DNA of 64,000 nucleotides from Echinococcus granulosus (taxonomy: Eukaryota > Platyhelminthes > Cestoda > Cyclophyllidea > Taeniidae), in assembly GCF_000524195.1 (NCBI RefSeq), contig NW_020170403.1:307370-371369 (forward strand), given 5' to 3'. Below are positions 13,301-25,800 of the stretch, piece by piece. Each line of letters opens with the position of its first letter. Position 1 is the first letter of the stretch. Position numbers and translations under genes: made by a program. Below the pieces are notes generated by a model that was given only the letters and a program-made list of their open reading frames with translations, made no database searches and was not told the origin of the DNA.

Positions 13301-13887
13301 TGTACTTAATGCCGCTGACTACGCCTAGGATAGTGTCAGGGCTGTCAATTAAGGCAAAGATTTCAGTGCTTACTACACATCCTCCGCATAGAAGAGGGAA
13401 GTGTCTGAAAACCACACCATGGTGGAATAAAGGACTTACCGGATGAGTCTGATCTCAATCGTGAGCCTCAGCAGCCACCGATCGGTGGCACTCTCTTCGA
13501 CACTTCAACACCCCCACCCTGTCCTAAAAAAATTTCTTGAAAAGAAATAGCTTCCTCCACACCAATGACCCCTGCTTTTGGTAATAATTCGCCGCAAAGT
13601 AGATGCAACAGCAATGCCAATGAGTTTTTTCATTTTAAGTCATATGACCACCCAAATAACAATTAAACGCTTCCACAAAATCACAAGATAAACAGGTTTA
13701 TAAAAATGGCCTTTTTTACAATCCGTCACCAGATTTGAAGTGTTAAACAATTATTACGGTAAGTTATGTCACTAATATGATTAATAAATAAATAGGCTAA
13801 TTTTTACCAAAGAATTTAAAGCGCTATCCAAGTCAAAATCATCGTCATAAAAAGGAGCGATAAAAGGAAGTGGAAAAGGCACTGTAA
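10364..13887. other. Intergenic region between the coiled-coil gene and the SLC44 gene
   Basis: About 3.5 kb. It holds the TATA-type promoter at its left end, the SLC44 3' UTR at its right end, and a 14-bp perfect palindrome CCACCGATCGGTGG at 13475-13488. No convincing coding segment was seen; the open frames near 11.4-12.2 kb overlap each other without family signature. Confidence 0.5.
10445..10451 (-). promoter_or_regulatory. TATA box of the coiled-coil gene
   Basis: TATAAAT on the minus strand, in a run reading TTAAAGTATAAATGCGAGC, about 82-90 bp upstream of the proposed ATG at 10363. With a usual 25-30 bp spacing, transcription would start near 10415-10420 and leave a 5' UTR of about 55 nt. 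Confidence 0.45.
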
Positions 13888-16800
13888 TTAAGAGAGACTA
13901 GTTTCAGCGTCAGGTTTCTTCAGCATCTTCATCGTCGATTTGTTCATAAAGTAGGGCTTCTCCGCGGTTCCATCGTTGCGTTCCAGATCTTCGCCTACAG
14001 TTCAGCCATCAAACATTGTCCGTTAAATAATGAAATGGATGTTTTTGAATTGCATGCGCAATACATTCACATCTGCCCTGCCCTTTCATGCGCCAATAAT
14101 AAAGCTACTTCTATGCTCATAGGCCCTAAAACGTCTGTAGGAGTAACACTGTGAGAGCACTGAAGAGGCCTAGAGGTTGTCTAATTCACGAAAAGCGATA
14201 TTAAACAGGAGTTCAAAGTCTGGATTTGAAAGGCCACACAGATGAGTAATAAGGAGTGCCAACCATAATCAAAAACTTGCATAGAACTAGTCGACTCATC
14301 ATGATCTAGTCTCAACTCAGACATCCCACGTGCTGCGCTTCATTTTCAAGATTCATAATCGACGCCCAAATGACACTCATCAAAACATCTCTCGACGCTG
14401 GCTGCATTGTTTAGAGAGCAGAGCACGTAATTGTAAGGAATGAAGTGTGAACGTCAAAAGGCATTCGCAGCCCCGAAAACTGTGCTAAAAAACGCCAAAT
14501 CAAGAGACGCCAATGTCTGTGCGTGTTGATGCTGCAGCGTCACTAATGCAAATCATCAACAGTCAGGGGAACATGCATGGGAAGTAGAATTGTGCAGAAT
14601 GGGACGCGCTCCCTCTTTAAGTGCTTGAAAAGCAATGAAGGAATGAAAAGGAAGACTTACAAACACAAATAAAGATGGTATCCACACCCATCTCGTACAC
14701 CGAGAAAAATGCCTTAGCAACGAGATATGAAGCGATGGCGATGACCTAGAGGGTGAAAAGCCATGGGGATTAATGACAACACGGCAATGATAAGGAAATA
14801 TATAAAAATATGTAACGTATCTACAAAGGAGCGATGCTTGTATCACTTTTTTTGACACAATTGTAGTGATGTGGCATTTTGCTTAACTGTTTTTAACTGC
14901 CCAGACACTTCAGTCTTCGCAGATTTTAGTCTGCACCGCCGTGCCGCCTTCAGGTCATGCAAATTATCTCCCAGGTCCGCCTTTCAAACTGCTTGGATTT
15001 ATTACAAATGCGGGGAAGAATCGCAGCAATGCACAACTGGGCAGATCAAAGGTTATTAACGGGTAAACTGAATAAAATAGAGCAAGCACGAGAGTAGAGA
15101 GAGCGTTACCGGAACAAAGTATGAATATGTGTGGTCTAGAATTCCTCAAATATCCTATTCTGCTTAGTTTTTCTGTGAAATTTAAGCCTAAGATGTAAGT
15201 TGAAAGGTATTCTTCCAAGCTTTAATACTGCAAAATCCAAATAAAATGTGAAATTGAATCCCAAAATAATGCCAGTACCTATAGGCTGCGTTTTGAATTT
15301 GAAAGCAATCCTCGAATACGGCTCGTCCTGGGCGTAAACCAGAATGAGTAAGTATAAATGACAAAAATTGAGTTAGAATGTGTTTGCCAAACGACGAAAT
15401 GGAGTTAACATTAACCCCGATCTCAAGGAAAAAACCATGAGTAGAAGGCATATGAGAGGTCATATCAAGAGAATTTGCAGTCTAGCTCGTCCCACCGTAA
15501 GCATCAAGTACCATGATAGCTCATTTTCTGTACAAAAGTTACTACTAATTTGCCGTGCTATCACCAGTTAGTCAGTTTTTTAAATTCAGCTTAGCATACA
15601 AAGGGGGAGAGATGCCTCAACTCACCAAAATAGGCACGAATATGTAATTCAGTTGGAGATTTTGCTCTGGCACAAGGTTCAGTTTATCAGGGATGACTCC
15701 GCCCAGGTAAAAATAGGCAAGGCAAGCTAGGAGACAAGGAACAATGCAAAATTAGGTAAAGAAAGAATTCCAAAGTCTATATCAATGAATATTGAGACCT
15801 CTGGGAGTATAAAATCACCAAATAAGTACAATCGATTTTAACAGGAAAAGCTAAATAACTGCAGGAAACCTCCTAAAATATGTTACCCGTTGAAAGAGGT
15901 ACCAGCGCAATCCATCATCCAATTGTTTCTCAGCGTACCATAAAACACTGCCCGTCAAAGTAAACAGCCCACCTCTACTTCCAACCACCTACTTTTCTGT
16001 CTCAATCTTATCTTACAACTGTTAATTCTACTTTGTATCTGATCATGAGAGGAAAAGATGGCAATCGTTACTGGGAATCGGGTTAAACTTGACTCGTAAA
16101 GCAGAAAAGCTCGAATCATATGCTTGGGGCAGAGGTGAGATTACTGGAGAACTAGTTGACGATGATTATAGCAGAGAGATCACACATTCCTATGTAGCAT
16201 TGCACCACGAACTTTCCAGGTGGGAAATAATACAAAATAAAAAAAATGACTGTTAACGTACATGCAGCTGCACTAACAGCCAGTTTTCCCACGACCAGGA
16301 TATAGTCAGTTATCTTTTCAACAAGGAAGACTCTAAAAAGGCAAGAAAAACGACTGGATTAGCAGAGAAAGAATTAATTAAAGTCTGCGCAAGTCAACTT
16401 TTAAAGTTGTAAGCAGGTTCCAAATTGAAATTGACATCCTCCCAACACTTCGGTTTACCGATTCTCAATTTGCTGCCAGCGTGTGATTTGAGCACCTTCC
16501 CTAGTGTTGGCAGGTAACGAGTTTCCAGGGTGCTTCTAAAAGTGTTTGTGAAACCTAGACGTGATAAACAATGACGTCGCCTTTCAGAAAACTAGTGCAA
16601 CAAAACACGGCTAAAAATGCAGCTAAATGAATTATGTAGCTAAGGTGAGTGCAGCTAGAAAGAGGTTGCGAAATTCGCCAATCTAGGAAGCAATTTAATC
16701 GTTAAAACGAGCTAGCCACGTGAGAAGCTTGAACTAAGACAAGTTTGGTGGGTAGTGTGGATGAGCCAGGAGTAGGTTTAAGAGAACTGACAAAACGAAC

Positions 16801-19800
16801 AAACTAGGGACGGACTTGATGTATTTGACGCCCCAGAAATACTAAACATTTAAAACAAAGTGGTAGAGAATGGAAAGTAGATAAACAAATTTATTCTCCG
16901 ACGCATTTACCATATTTCGTTGTCGTAGAAGCCTGGTTTCAGCTATTCCATCCCTGACATCATTTAGTGATGTGGTTTTTTATTTGCAGGTCCTAACAAT
17001 ACGTAGTAAATACTTGACTCCACCATTCAGTAAAGATTTGCACTCGTTCACTTAGCAGTGAAAGTTCTGTTATTTTGCTCTTAAAGTTTTTAAACGAATC
17101 AATCTTTTCGAAGAGGTGACGTGTTGGTACCATGCACACGACTCTATCAATTGTCAGAGCGCACACCTCAATTTCAATGACCAGTGGTCTCATCACCACC
17201 TTCACTCCGATAGCAGTGTGGATTACAAGTCGTGAACCTCTGTTTCCGCACTTTAGTAATGGCTCCTACGTTTTCATGGAGTCGTAGAGCAATATAAACC
17301 CTCATTTTAAAGATAACTGTTCTGACTGCAATAAAAATAACTAAAAAGCATACTTCCAGTTAATCTCATCTGAGAACGTCTATGCCAAAGTGTAAACTGA
17401 CCGAAACAAAGCAAAGCAAAAAAGTTCTCCCAATGCTATGGTTGGAATTCGTTGTCATTGAAAAGTTGTAATCCCCACGACAGCTTATAAGGATCTTCAC
17501 GGAGGCTCGGGTTAGAATGCAATGTCCGAAGCTTAGGGAATAATTACCTTATGAATTAGAGAAAAGCAAATGTCTTGCCTGGAAATCACCTAGGGAGTTT
17601 GGTTGCCGTATTCGCATTAAGCCTAGAATGGTCAAGACTCCTCTATCCCTTAGATGCAATTTTTGTTTCCCACTTTCCCACTTGGGTAGGTGGGAATGTT
17701 CGCGACCCTAGTCATGTGTCGCTCTTCTAACGGGCATTTAGTGCACGCGGTGTGTTCAGACACCAGTCATTTTGCCATCCGATAGAAAATTGTTGGAAAA
17801 TGTTGCATATTAAATGAACCTGTAACAAGGGTCCTTCAAAAACTCGAACAAGACTCATGACCCACCTGACTACATTTCGCACAATGAGCTGGAATGCATC
17901 CCTCGCAGAGCGGCAGAACCCATGTCCGTAGATTGCGATCTAGTTCCGATGAAAAATATGAGGTCATAAAAATCAAACCGCCTACGCAAGATATAGGCTC
18001 AAAAAAAGGCAACGAATTGACAAAGGGGGCAACTTTTGAACAAACCTTATTCCTTCATATTAAGTGTATGGTCAAATTCACTAATAGTTTTTGACCTATA
18101 CCCACGAAGACCACTCGCAATGATGGCAGTGAAAGGGAGATAGTAAAAGACCATACACAAGGAAAGAAATACCCATAAAATGGGGGATGGAGCATAACCA
18201 TGGCGTTTGAATGCTTGAATAGTTAACAATAAGACTAGAGAAGTCGGAAAATACCCTGAATTCAGCAAAAAAGCCATCGATTACTGGCACTGAGATCAAC
18301 GAAATTGGACAGGAAAATCACAATGAATGGCGTCCAGCATAGGAGTATATAGCACATAGAGAAGGCGAAGAACGTGATGGTTGGCGTAACACCCTGACAG
18401 GAGACGGTAAAAAGCCCATAAGAACACCAAATCCTTCAAAATCATAGAATGAAGAGAACACATTGTCTGGTAGGTCAAGCCATGATAGGATATAGAATGA
18501 GACGGGAAATATTCAACATTTATTTCGAAGGGACAGTTCGCTTCTTAAGCAATTGTCACCAGCACTAAAACTGCTCTCTATTAAACTTTAAAGCATTCGG
18601 TGAAACCAGTTTCAAAATTGTGCCACAGTTGAAATCAGTACTCAAAACATAGTATCATCAAGCTGAAATTGGCCCTATAAGATGTAACGCTTTCCAGAGA
18701 TTTGAGAATAATGAGTGCTAGACACCACTGGAATGACATTTGACAAAAAATACGATAGACAATCTATGAATCGTGTCGAAATAATTTAACTGAATAATGT
18801 CAGGAATCACTTCAAAACCGACTACGTTGTGCGCTGTTTTAAGCTCCCGATACAGCTAATTATAAATGGCATAAACTAGTGTTTAACTGGTTGAGCTGGG
18901 ATCCCGTCGGGGTCCAAGACAAAGTAGTCAGGAGACAAAGACTTCAATGCAAACATCGTTGTTGACAGGCGATTATGAGTAGGCTGGATATGGCGCATGC
19001 TTACGCGACAGGCGGCGGACTACCGAAGACACAAGACAAATTCATTTTTGAGTACTTATGGTATTTTGAGTGGTCCTGCCCTTACAGTGACTATGAGCAT
19101 ATTTAATATCTGCCTGTACGTAATATTGGCCAGAGAGGAGAACTGAAGGGGAGCGGAAACGCTCCGAATTTAGCCACGAAAAGAGAAGCACCTGGAGAAT
19201 CGAAAGTAAATCATTCGAAAGTAATGCCATTATAAGCGCAGTTTTGTATGCGGTTTGAAGACACTAAAACAGCCACTGAAAATTTTTTAGGCACCTCTAG
19301 CGAAGAAAATACCAAGGCCTTTTTAAAATAGCCCTCAGCAAAAGGATAAAATTTGAATTCACGTGACCTGGAACCTCAGAACCAATAGGTGCTTTTCGAT
19401 TTCGACGCTGACGAACTTTTCAAGTGGCCGTAAAGCAATGGTGAGGAAATGGAAATTCGTGCCACTTTTAGCTACCTAGGGAGAAATGGATGATGACTAC
19501 GCATTACCCACTGTAAGTGCTTAGAATATCTCTACAATGCCATGTTATAGCACTCGAATGTACGAATAAATTATCAACACGTTCGTCGCGAGTGCCTTAG
19601 GAAATTTTATCAACGCAAACCAGATATTCGATTACTTCAATATGCCATCAACACCTATACTAGCGAAAATAGCAAATTCAATTGCCACAAAAAAACTAAG
19701 AGGTAATTACTATGAGCACCCCATCTCCACTTTATTATTCTAAACGTAACTAATGCAGCTGAATCACTATTTGGTGCCAGGTACCTGCTCTGTGCTGACA

Positions 19801-22800
19801 AAGAACACGTCACGGCAATGGGAACCCCAGACTCGGATAAGAGAAACTTTGGCATCACATATGTGTAACGCTGGTAGCGAAAGTCTCAATGCTGAGACTG
19901 TGGTCAATTTTAGCTGATAACAGATGCAATCAGAGGGTTTAAAAGCATCTGAAAAATGTGGGAGACTAAAGAACAATTTTGATAAAAGCAAAATCTTTAC
20001 AAAGTTCTTCGTGCAAAACTAGACCGATGAATTCCGAGTCCAAAGGGACGTAGATGAGATTATTCTTGCAATGTTAGCCCATTGAGTGTCCTGATTAAAG
20101 AAACGAAGAACGTACGGACAGCGGAAGAAATTGTCGTAAGTGCACAGAATTATTAACTAGAGAGTGAGGCGATAGGACAGCAACAAGACAGAGATAGTAT
20201 ATTAAGGACCAGGTGACACGTGCGTAACCTAGAAACCATCAGAGATGCACGACAAAATGGTAATTAACTACTTCTTGGAGGCCAAAGGGAGCACTGGCAA
20301 ATGATGAACCGCTCAGCCGTCGAAGCAAATCATGGAAGCAGTGCTGGAAAGTATCCAATGAAACAAGGTTTGTATCTTCTTCAAGAATGTTGAGTTTGTG
20401 GAGACAAAAGTAGTAATATCCGAGGGAATTAGGCTACCAATACGCTATAAACTTTACAATCGAAAATAGTGAAAGAGCACTCAGAGGGGATGAAATCAGA
20501 ACAGCAAAAATTGCTTTTGAAAGTACCCGAATTTCGTTACGCTCGCATGAAAATGAGGCCCTCGGGTGGCGCAGAAAAAAAAACTAGATCACCAGTGTAA
20601 AAAGGATACCAACCAGTAAAAAACTGACTTTAGAAAGAATTTTGTCAAGATAGGACGTTTCAAAGGCCTCTTCCTAGAAAAATTCACACCTGAAAACGTT
20701 ATCAAAGGCTCAGAAACGGAAACTACACAGCTGAAAATCTCAAGAAATTATTTTGAGATAAAGTGCTCAAAAGCGTCAAAAAAACGCACTTAATTCACGT
20801 AGCTTTTAAGGGGGACAAGGATAAGTCAAAGGGCGGCACGAAATAGAAAGTGAGGGTATATTGGAGAAAAAAATGACAATTAAAGTGACAAAGAACAGAA
20901 CTAATGCGAAGCTGCAGCATCAAAATTCAAACTAAATTTGAAATTAGCGAGTAAGAAATGCACAAAAAAGTGGGCATTTTTGTTGAGGAGATGGAAGAGC
21001 ACTTTCAGACAGCAAAGGCAACAAAAATTCATGAAACGAAGAATTTGGAGGGCTTATTTTTATTACCGATCTACAGTCGATATTCCAGGCACAATTCAAC
21101 AAAAATCAAAAGTCGCCCAAGCAGAACAAATGGATACATTTGGAAGTTCCGCAGGCTTCTAGGGATAAAACATTAAGAACTGATTTCCAAAGTGATTACG
21201 ACAGAGAAAAACTCAAAATCATTCTAGTTAAAACTGCCAAATTAACCAAAACCTCACATAAATTAAAAACACCTAGGAAAAGCTGATATCATTGAAATTT
21301 CTGCCGACCAAGGGCAGCAGGAAAAGGACAGCATGCAGTCAACACAATGGAAGAGAATTAGGGGGTAAAAAATGTGAAATTCTCATGAAAAGGACACAAT
21401 CGGAACGCCCGTTCTAGCGTTAATTCAAAAATTGAGAAAAAAATCAACGAAAACGCACCATAATGTATGCATTCTTATTGAGAAAACGCAAGAATTTTTC
21501 TAGGCACCATAAACAGCAGCAGAAACATCGGAGAAAGAATTGTGCAAGCTCGTTGTTGGCAGTTTTGAGTCGTCGCTCAAGACGGAGAAGACATGCACGC
21601 AAAAACCAGAAGATGGTGATAAGAATGGAGCCGAGGGCCAGGGAGCCCGTGTTGTAGACTAGAGCGCTGACACATGTGCCGAACAGTAGCCAAAGGCCGC
21701 AGCAGCCCACTATGGTATGACGGCGGCGCTGGCTTTGAGAGTTGAAGTAGAAGGTGGCGAAGGCACCCGCTAGGGTTATCTGATCCATGGCGATGAAGAA
21801 GTTTATGAGCCAGACGCACATGAAGAAGTTGTACACCTGTAGCCAGGGTGTATACCTGAAAAAGTTGACGTGAAAAAGGCCAGAGGATTTACAATTGTGA
21901 GTCTCTCATATAAGCTATTAAAATCAAGCCAGAGTCTAATACCACAGACATTAAGAAGGATGATACCTTGACAATACTGAGGGTAGTAATCAGCACCAAG
22001 AGTCTGCCCATTACTAATGCCCTGCGCATAAAGTGTGGGTGCTAAAAAGAGGAAGCAGCATGTCTCCCTGATGCCATAACTTTCCTAATATCACGCAGGT
22101 GTGGAGATATGTGGATAAATATGATATCCAGGGCCTAATTCATGATATCAATGCAGTTTACGCTCCTAAAAATATGACACTTCATTACGTAAGCACAAGT
22201 TCTGGTTAAACCTGAACACACTCTGCCAGGTGAAGACTTCCTTCCGATAAGAAATATAGTTAAAATGAAAAAAATACTTGTAATTCAAAGACATTACTCT
22301 CACTCTAGCTCCTTTCCCCATCTGTAAACGAGTTTGGCTGGAGAACATCCACAATTTCTTCTGTCACAATTTGACATGGAATATTCAACCATTTCAGCCA
22401 GTTTATAACATTCATGTTAATTATCTGTACTGAAATGTAAAAGTTGTCAATGGAACAGGGCTTCCAGACATACTTATCCTAGGCTCCGATTGAGTTATAC
22501 ACCTGTGTTATAACAGGAGGGAAATCATTTCGACTGTAGAACAAAAGTAACAGCGTAGCCGGTTAAGAAGAACGACAAAATTACAGTTCGAGGAAATAAT
22601 TCTCGCTGTGGCGGGCAACCTTAACCCTGCGAATGACCCAATCATTAGTTACGTGAGGGACAGACCGGAGCAAAACATGTTGCACATTCATGACCTTAAG
22701 GCCGACGCAGTCTGTCAAAATCTGTAGGAAGGCTAATGTCGCTCGATTTTTACCACAAAAAAACTAACAACTAAAGAAAGTACCTTAAAGTATCCCAACC

Positions 22801-25800
22801 ATTCAGATAATCATTACTAATCTAAATTTCACCTCCATAAAACAAATTGACTGTCGAAGCAAACAACCAAGATCTAGCCAAAGCCACCTCCGTCTACATC
22901 TCAGTTTTATTTCTCAGGTACCATTTCTGTTATTCATCTCTGGGACAATATCTCCTTCCCTCGTAGCCAATCCTGAGTTGAGAAAGTTTCTCAACTTTGT
23001 AAGGTGGGAGATCTGGAGTTGCCTTTCGGAAGTGAGAACAAGACTTTATTTAACCCGATTGATCAATCTTGCTCACTTCTAAAAAAGAGGTTTTCTTCCA
23101 CAACTTAGTTGCATGGAGTAAACAGACCACAACCACAATTTCTACCTGACCTTAGGCAAGTAAACAACTCGTGGTAAACAATTTTTTCTCTAGCACATCA
23201 CGTACACAAAGCAAACATGAAAGCACGATCATCTTAGGCTGACGGATGAAGTAATGCGTGGATCGTACGTCGATCGTCCGGAGATAAGCTGTGATGTTTG
23301 TTCGTCTAAATAACTTGGAATATAAAAGTACAAAACCCATTTTTCATCTCAAGTCAGACAGCCGGCCAGACAGCCAATAACTGAAAAATCATGGCGCACT
23401 TGAAATGTATGTAAGGAGGACAACAAACTGACAGTATGAAGCTTAATCACCGCTGCATAATAGCATGACACCTAACCGCTAACCAAGTAGCTCCTATCAC
23501 CACCAATTGATGTTGATCTAAACCAATTGTTGCAACATGACTCGGGTTAGATACCATTGAAAGCTATTCCCGACAACTTCGCCCACAACTACTTTAATGT
23601 CAGTAGCGAAACAGTTCTGCAGGATCAAAAAGAGGAGGCCTTTTGAACACCAAAATCAAGCAGGCATTTTAAATTACCCCTGAACAACATGTTTTACTGC
23701 CGCGCTTTCTTCAAATGCTGCACAACAGAAGTTACGAGAAGCCCCTGAAGTCTTGAGTAACCGACTTAAACTCGATGCGTAAAGCGCAAAAGCTCAAATT
23801 ACAGTATGAAAGATGCATGGAAATGTAGATTGGACTTTTATGTCTTGTAATTCACCCGCACGATCACGTGTGTTTCACAACTTCCCACAAGTCACAAAAA
23901 GCTATTGCGGCAGCCAATATGGAAAGAGATATGGAATTTCCTGTCACCTGATACTCATGAAACGGTAGGGTATTTTGAAGCAATTACCATTCCAACAATT
24001 TTTAATCGCTTTATACAATTTGGTAGGATTACTGGTGTCTAGCCACACCGTGTGCACTAAATGGTTGAGTGTTAGAAGAGCAACAGCCTGTTCCAAACAT
24101 GACTAGGGTCGCAAGCATTCCCGTCTACCCAAATGGGAAAGTGGGAAACAAAAATTGCACCTAAGGGATAGAGGAGTCTCGACCAGTCTATACTTAATGG
24201 TCAACCAACCAATGGTCAGCCAACCTCAGTAGATAATTCCCAGACAAAGTGGTTTAAAAATTATGTCGTAAAGATCTATCTCAGAGGGAAAACAGCCGTC
24301 AGAGGCCAATATTTTTTGGCCCGATTTAGCACAAATTGTCAATTTTATAACGTTCAAAAGCTAAACGCAACCATCCTTGGACTGGAAATACCACGCATCC
24401 AGTTTAGTACTTTGCATTCAATCAATCCAATATCTAGGTGCTGAATGCCGGTGACGTCGAACGTAGATGAGCAAAATCGAAGTCACATATGTGTGACGCT
24501 GGTTGCAAAAGTATTAAAAATGTCCCAGTCCATAACAAAAGCTACCAACAAATAAATTTTTCTTTAAAAAAAAGAAAACCAAGTTATTTATGTAGACATA
24601 AAATTCTAAAGAGATACGAGAAAACTACTTAGGAATTCCAAATGGAACAGAATGAAGCAACTAATTGAATACTTTTTTGGAAATAAGGACTTAGAACTGA
24701 TGGAAACAAAGAAGGAGGCTTAATGATAACTTTAGCATTACAGCAAGTACTTACGCTGTTGTAATGTGCTTCACGAAGAGGCAAATCTGACCCTCTGTGT
24801 TGTTTGCCTATAGGATTACAAGGATAAAACAGGGTATATTGAATGATGAGGACAAATGCGGTTTAATTCAATGTCGATAACGACCAGCTTACGGTGGGAT
24901 CACACTTCATGGAAGCGTTAAGGGCCCAAGCGGTCCACTCCTCAGGGCTTTTGTACCTCAGGCCAACTGTGGAATTAGCATAGTTGACACCCTCACTGAC
25001 TGCAATGGAGCGGAGGTTAAGGTCCACAAAAATCCATAGCGCAATTGTACCGAAGATAAGAATGAACGGAATTATGGGCCAGAACAGCGTCATCGGCAGG
25101 TATCCTATCGCTCTGAAGTGATAATACAAACGTGGCGACTCAACACAATTGAGTAGACGGATTTTTGTAATGAGAACTTTCGATTACAATGTAGGAAGAG
25201 AGCGCATGCACCATGAGCAGGGGAGAAAACCCAAGCTTACTTGCTTGCCTCGCCGATAACACGATAGGCTAGAACGATCTTCTCACGGATGAAGATTATG
25301 ATTAGCAGAACGAGAAAGAGAATTAATCCGGAGATGATCCCTGTTAATAAAGAAGCGAATTTCAAAGGAAAGACAACCCATTAAGGATGTTCTCTATAAC
25401 TTGTGAAAAAAAGACGACCCACCTAGGATGAGCCAAGTGGTGGAATAGCAAAAGTAGACCGTTATGTCGAGGGTGAGGAAGAGGGGCGGTGAATTTGCGT
25501 TAACCTTTTTGGTCTCCACGTAACGCCAGAAACAAAATCCCGTTGCTAAAAGACAGGCAATGAAGAAATGTTACCCAGGAGCATCTGAAGGAGTGACATT
25601 GCAGTGACGCAAGAAAAAATACCAAAAGCGGAGCCGTCCCAATGCGTGCTCATGGGCAAAAACAGATGCCTCCGCTGGTACATTGAATTCGGTGATTCCA
25701 ATACTATCAGAATAGACATGTTTCTTTTCTGACCAAGACAGCGCAAAAATACAAAATCACGAAGACCAATAAATACCATTTTTAACGAACTACTTGGTCT

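Noticed and set aside
14556..15463. Several 60-100-codon minus-strand frames around SLC44 exon 20
   Set aside because: Only the 14661-14745 segment carries SLC44 sequence with splice sites in the right phase; the others are shadows or intron.
18047..18478. Hydrophobic minus-strand frames resembling membrane segments
   Set aside because: They lie in an SLC44 intron, are not needed by the phase-consistent exon chain and match no SLC44 motif.
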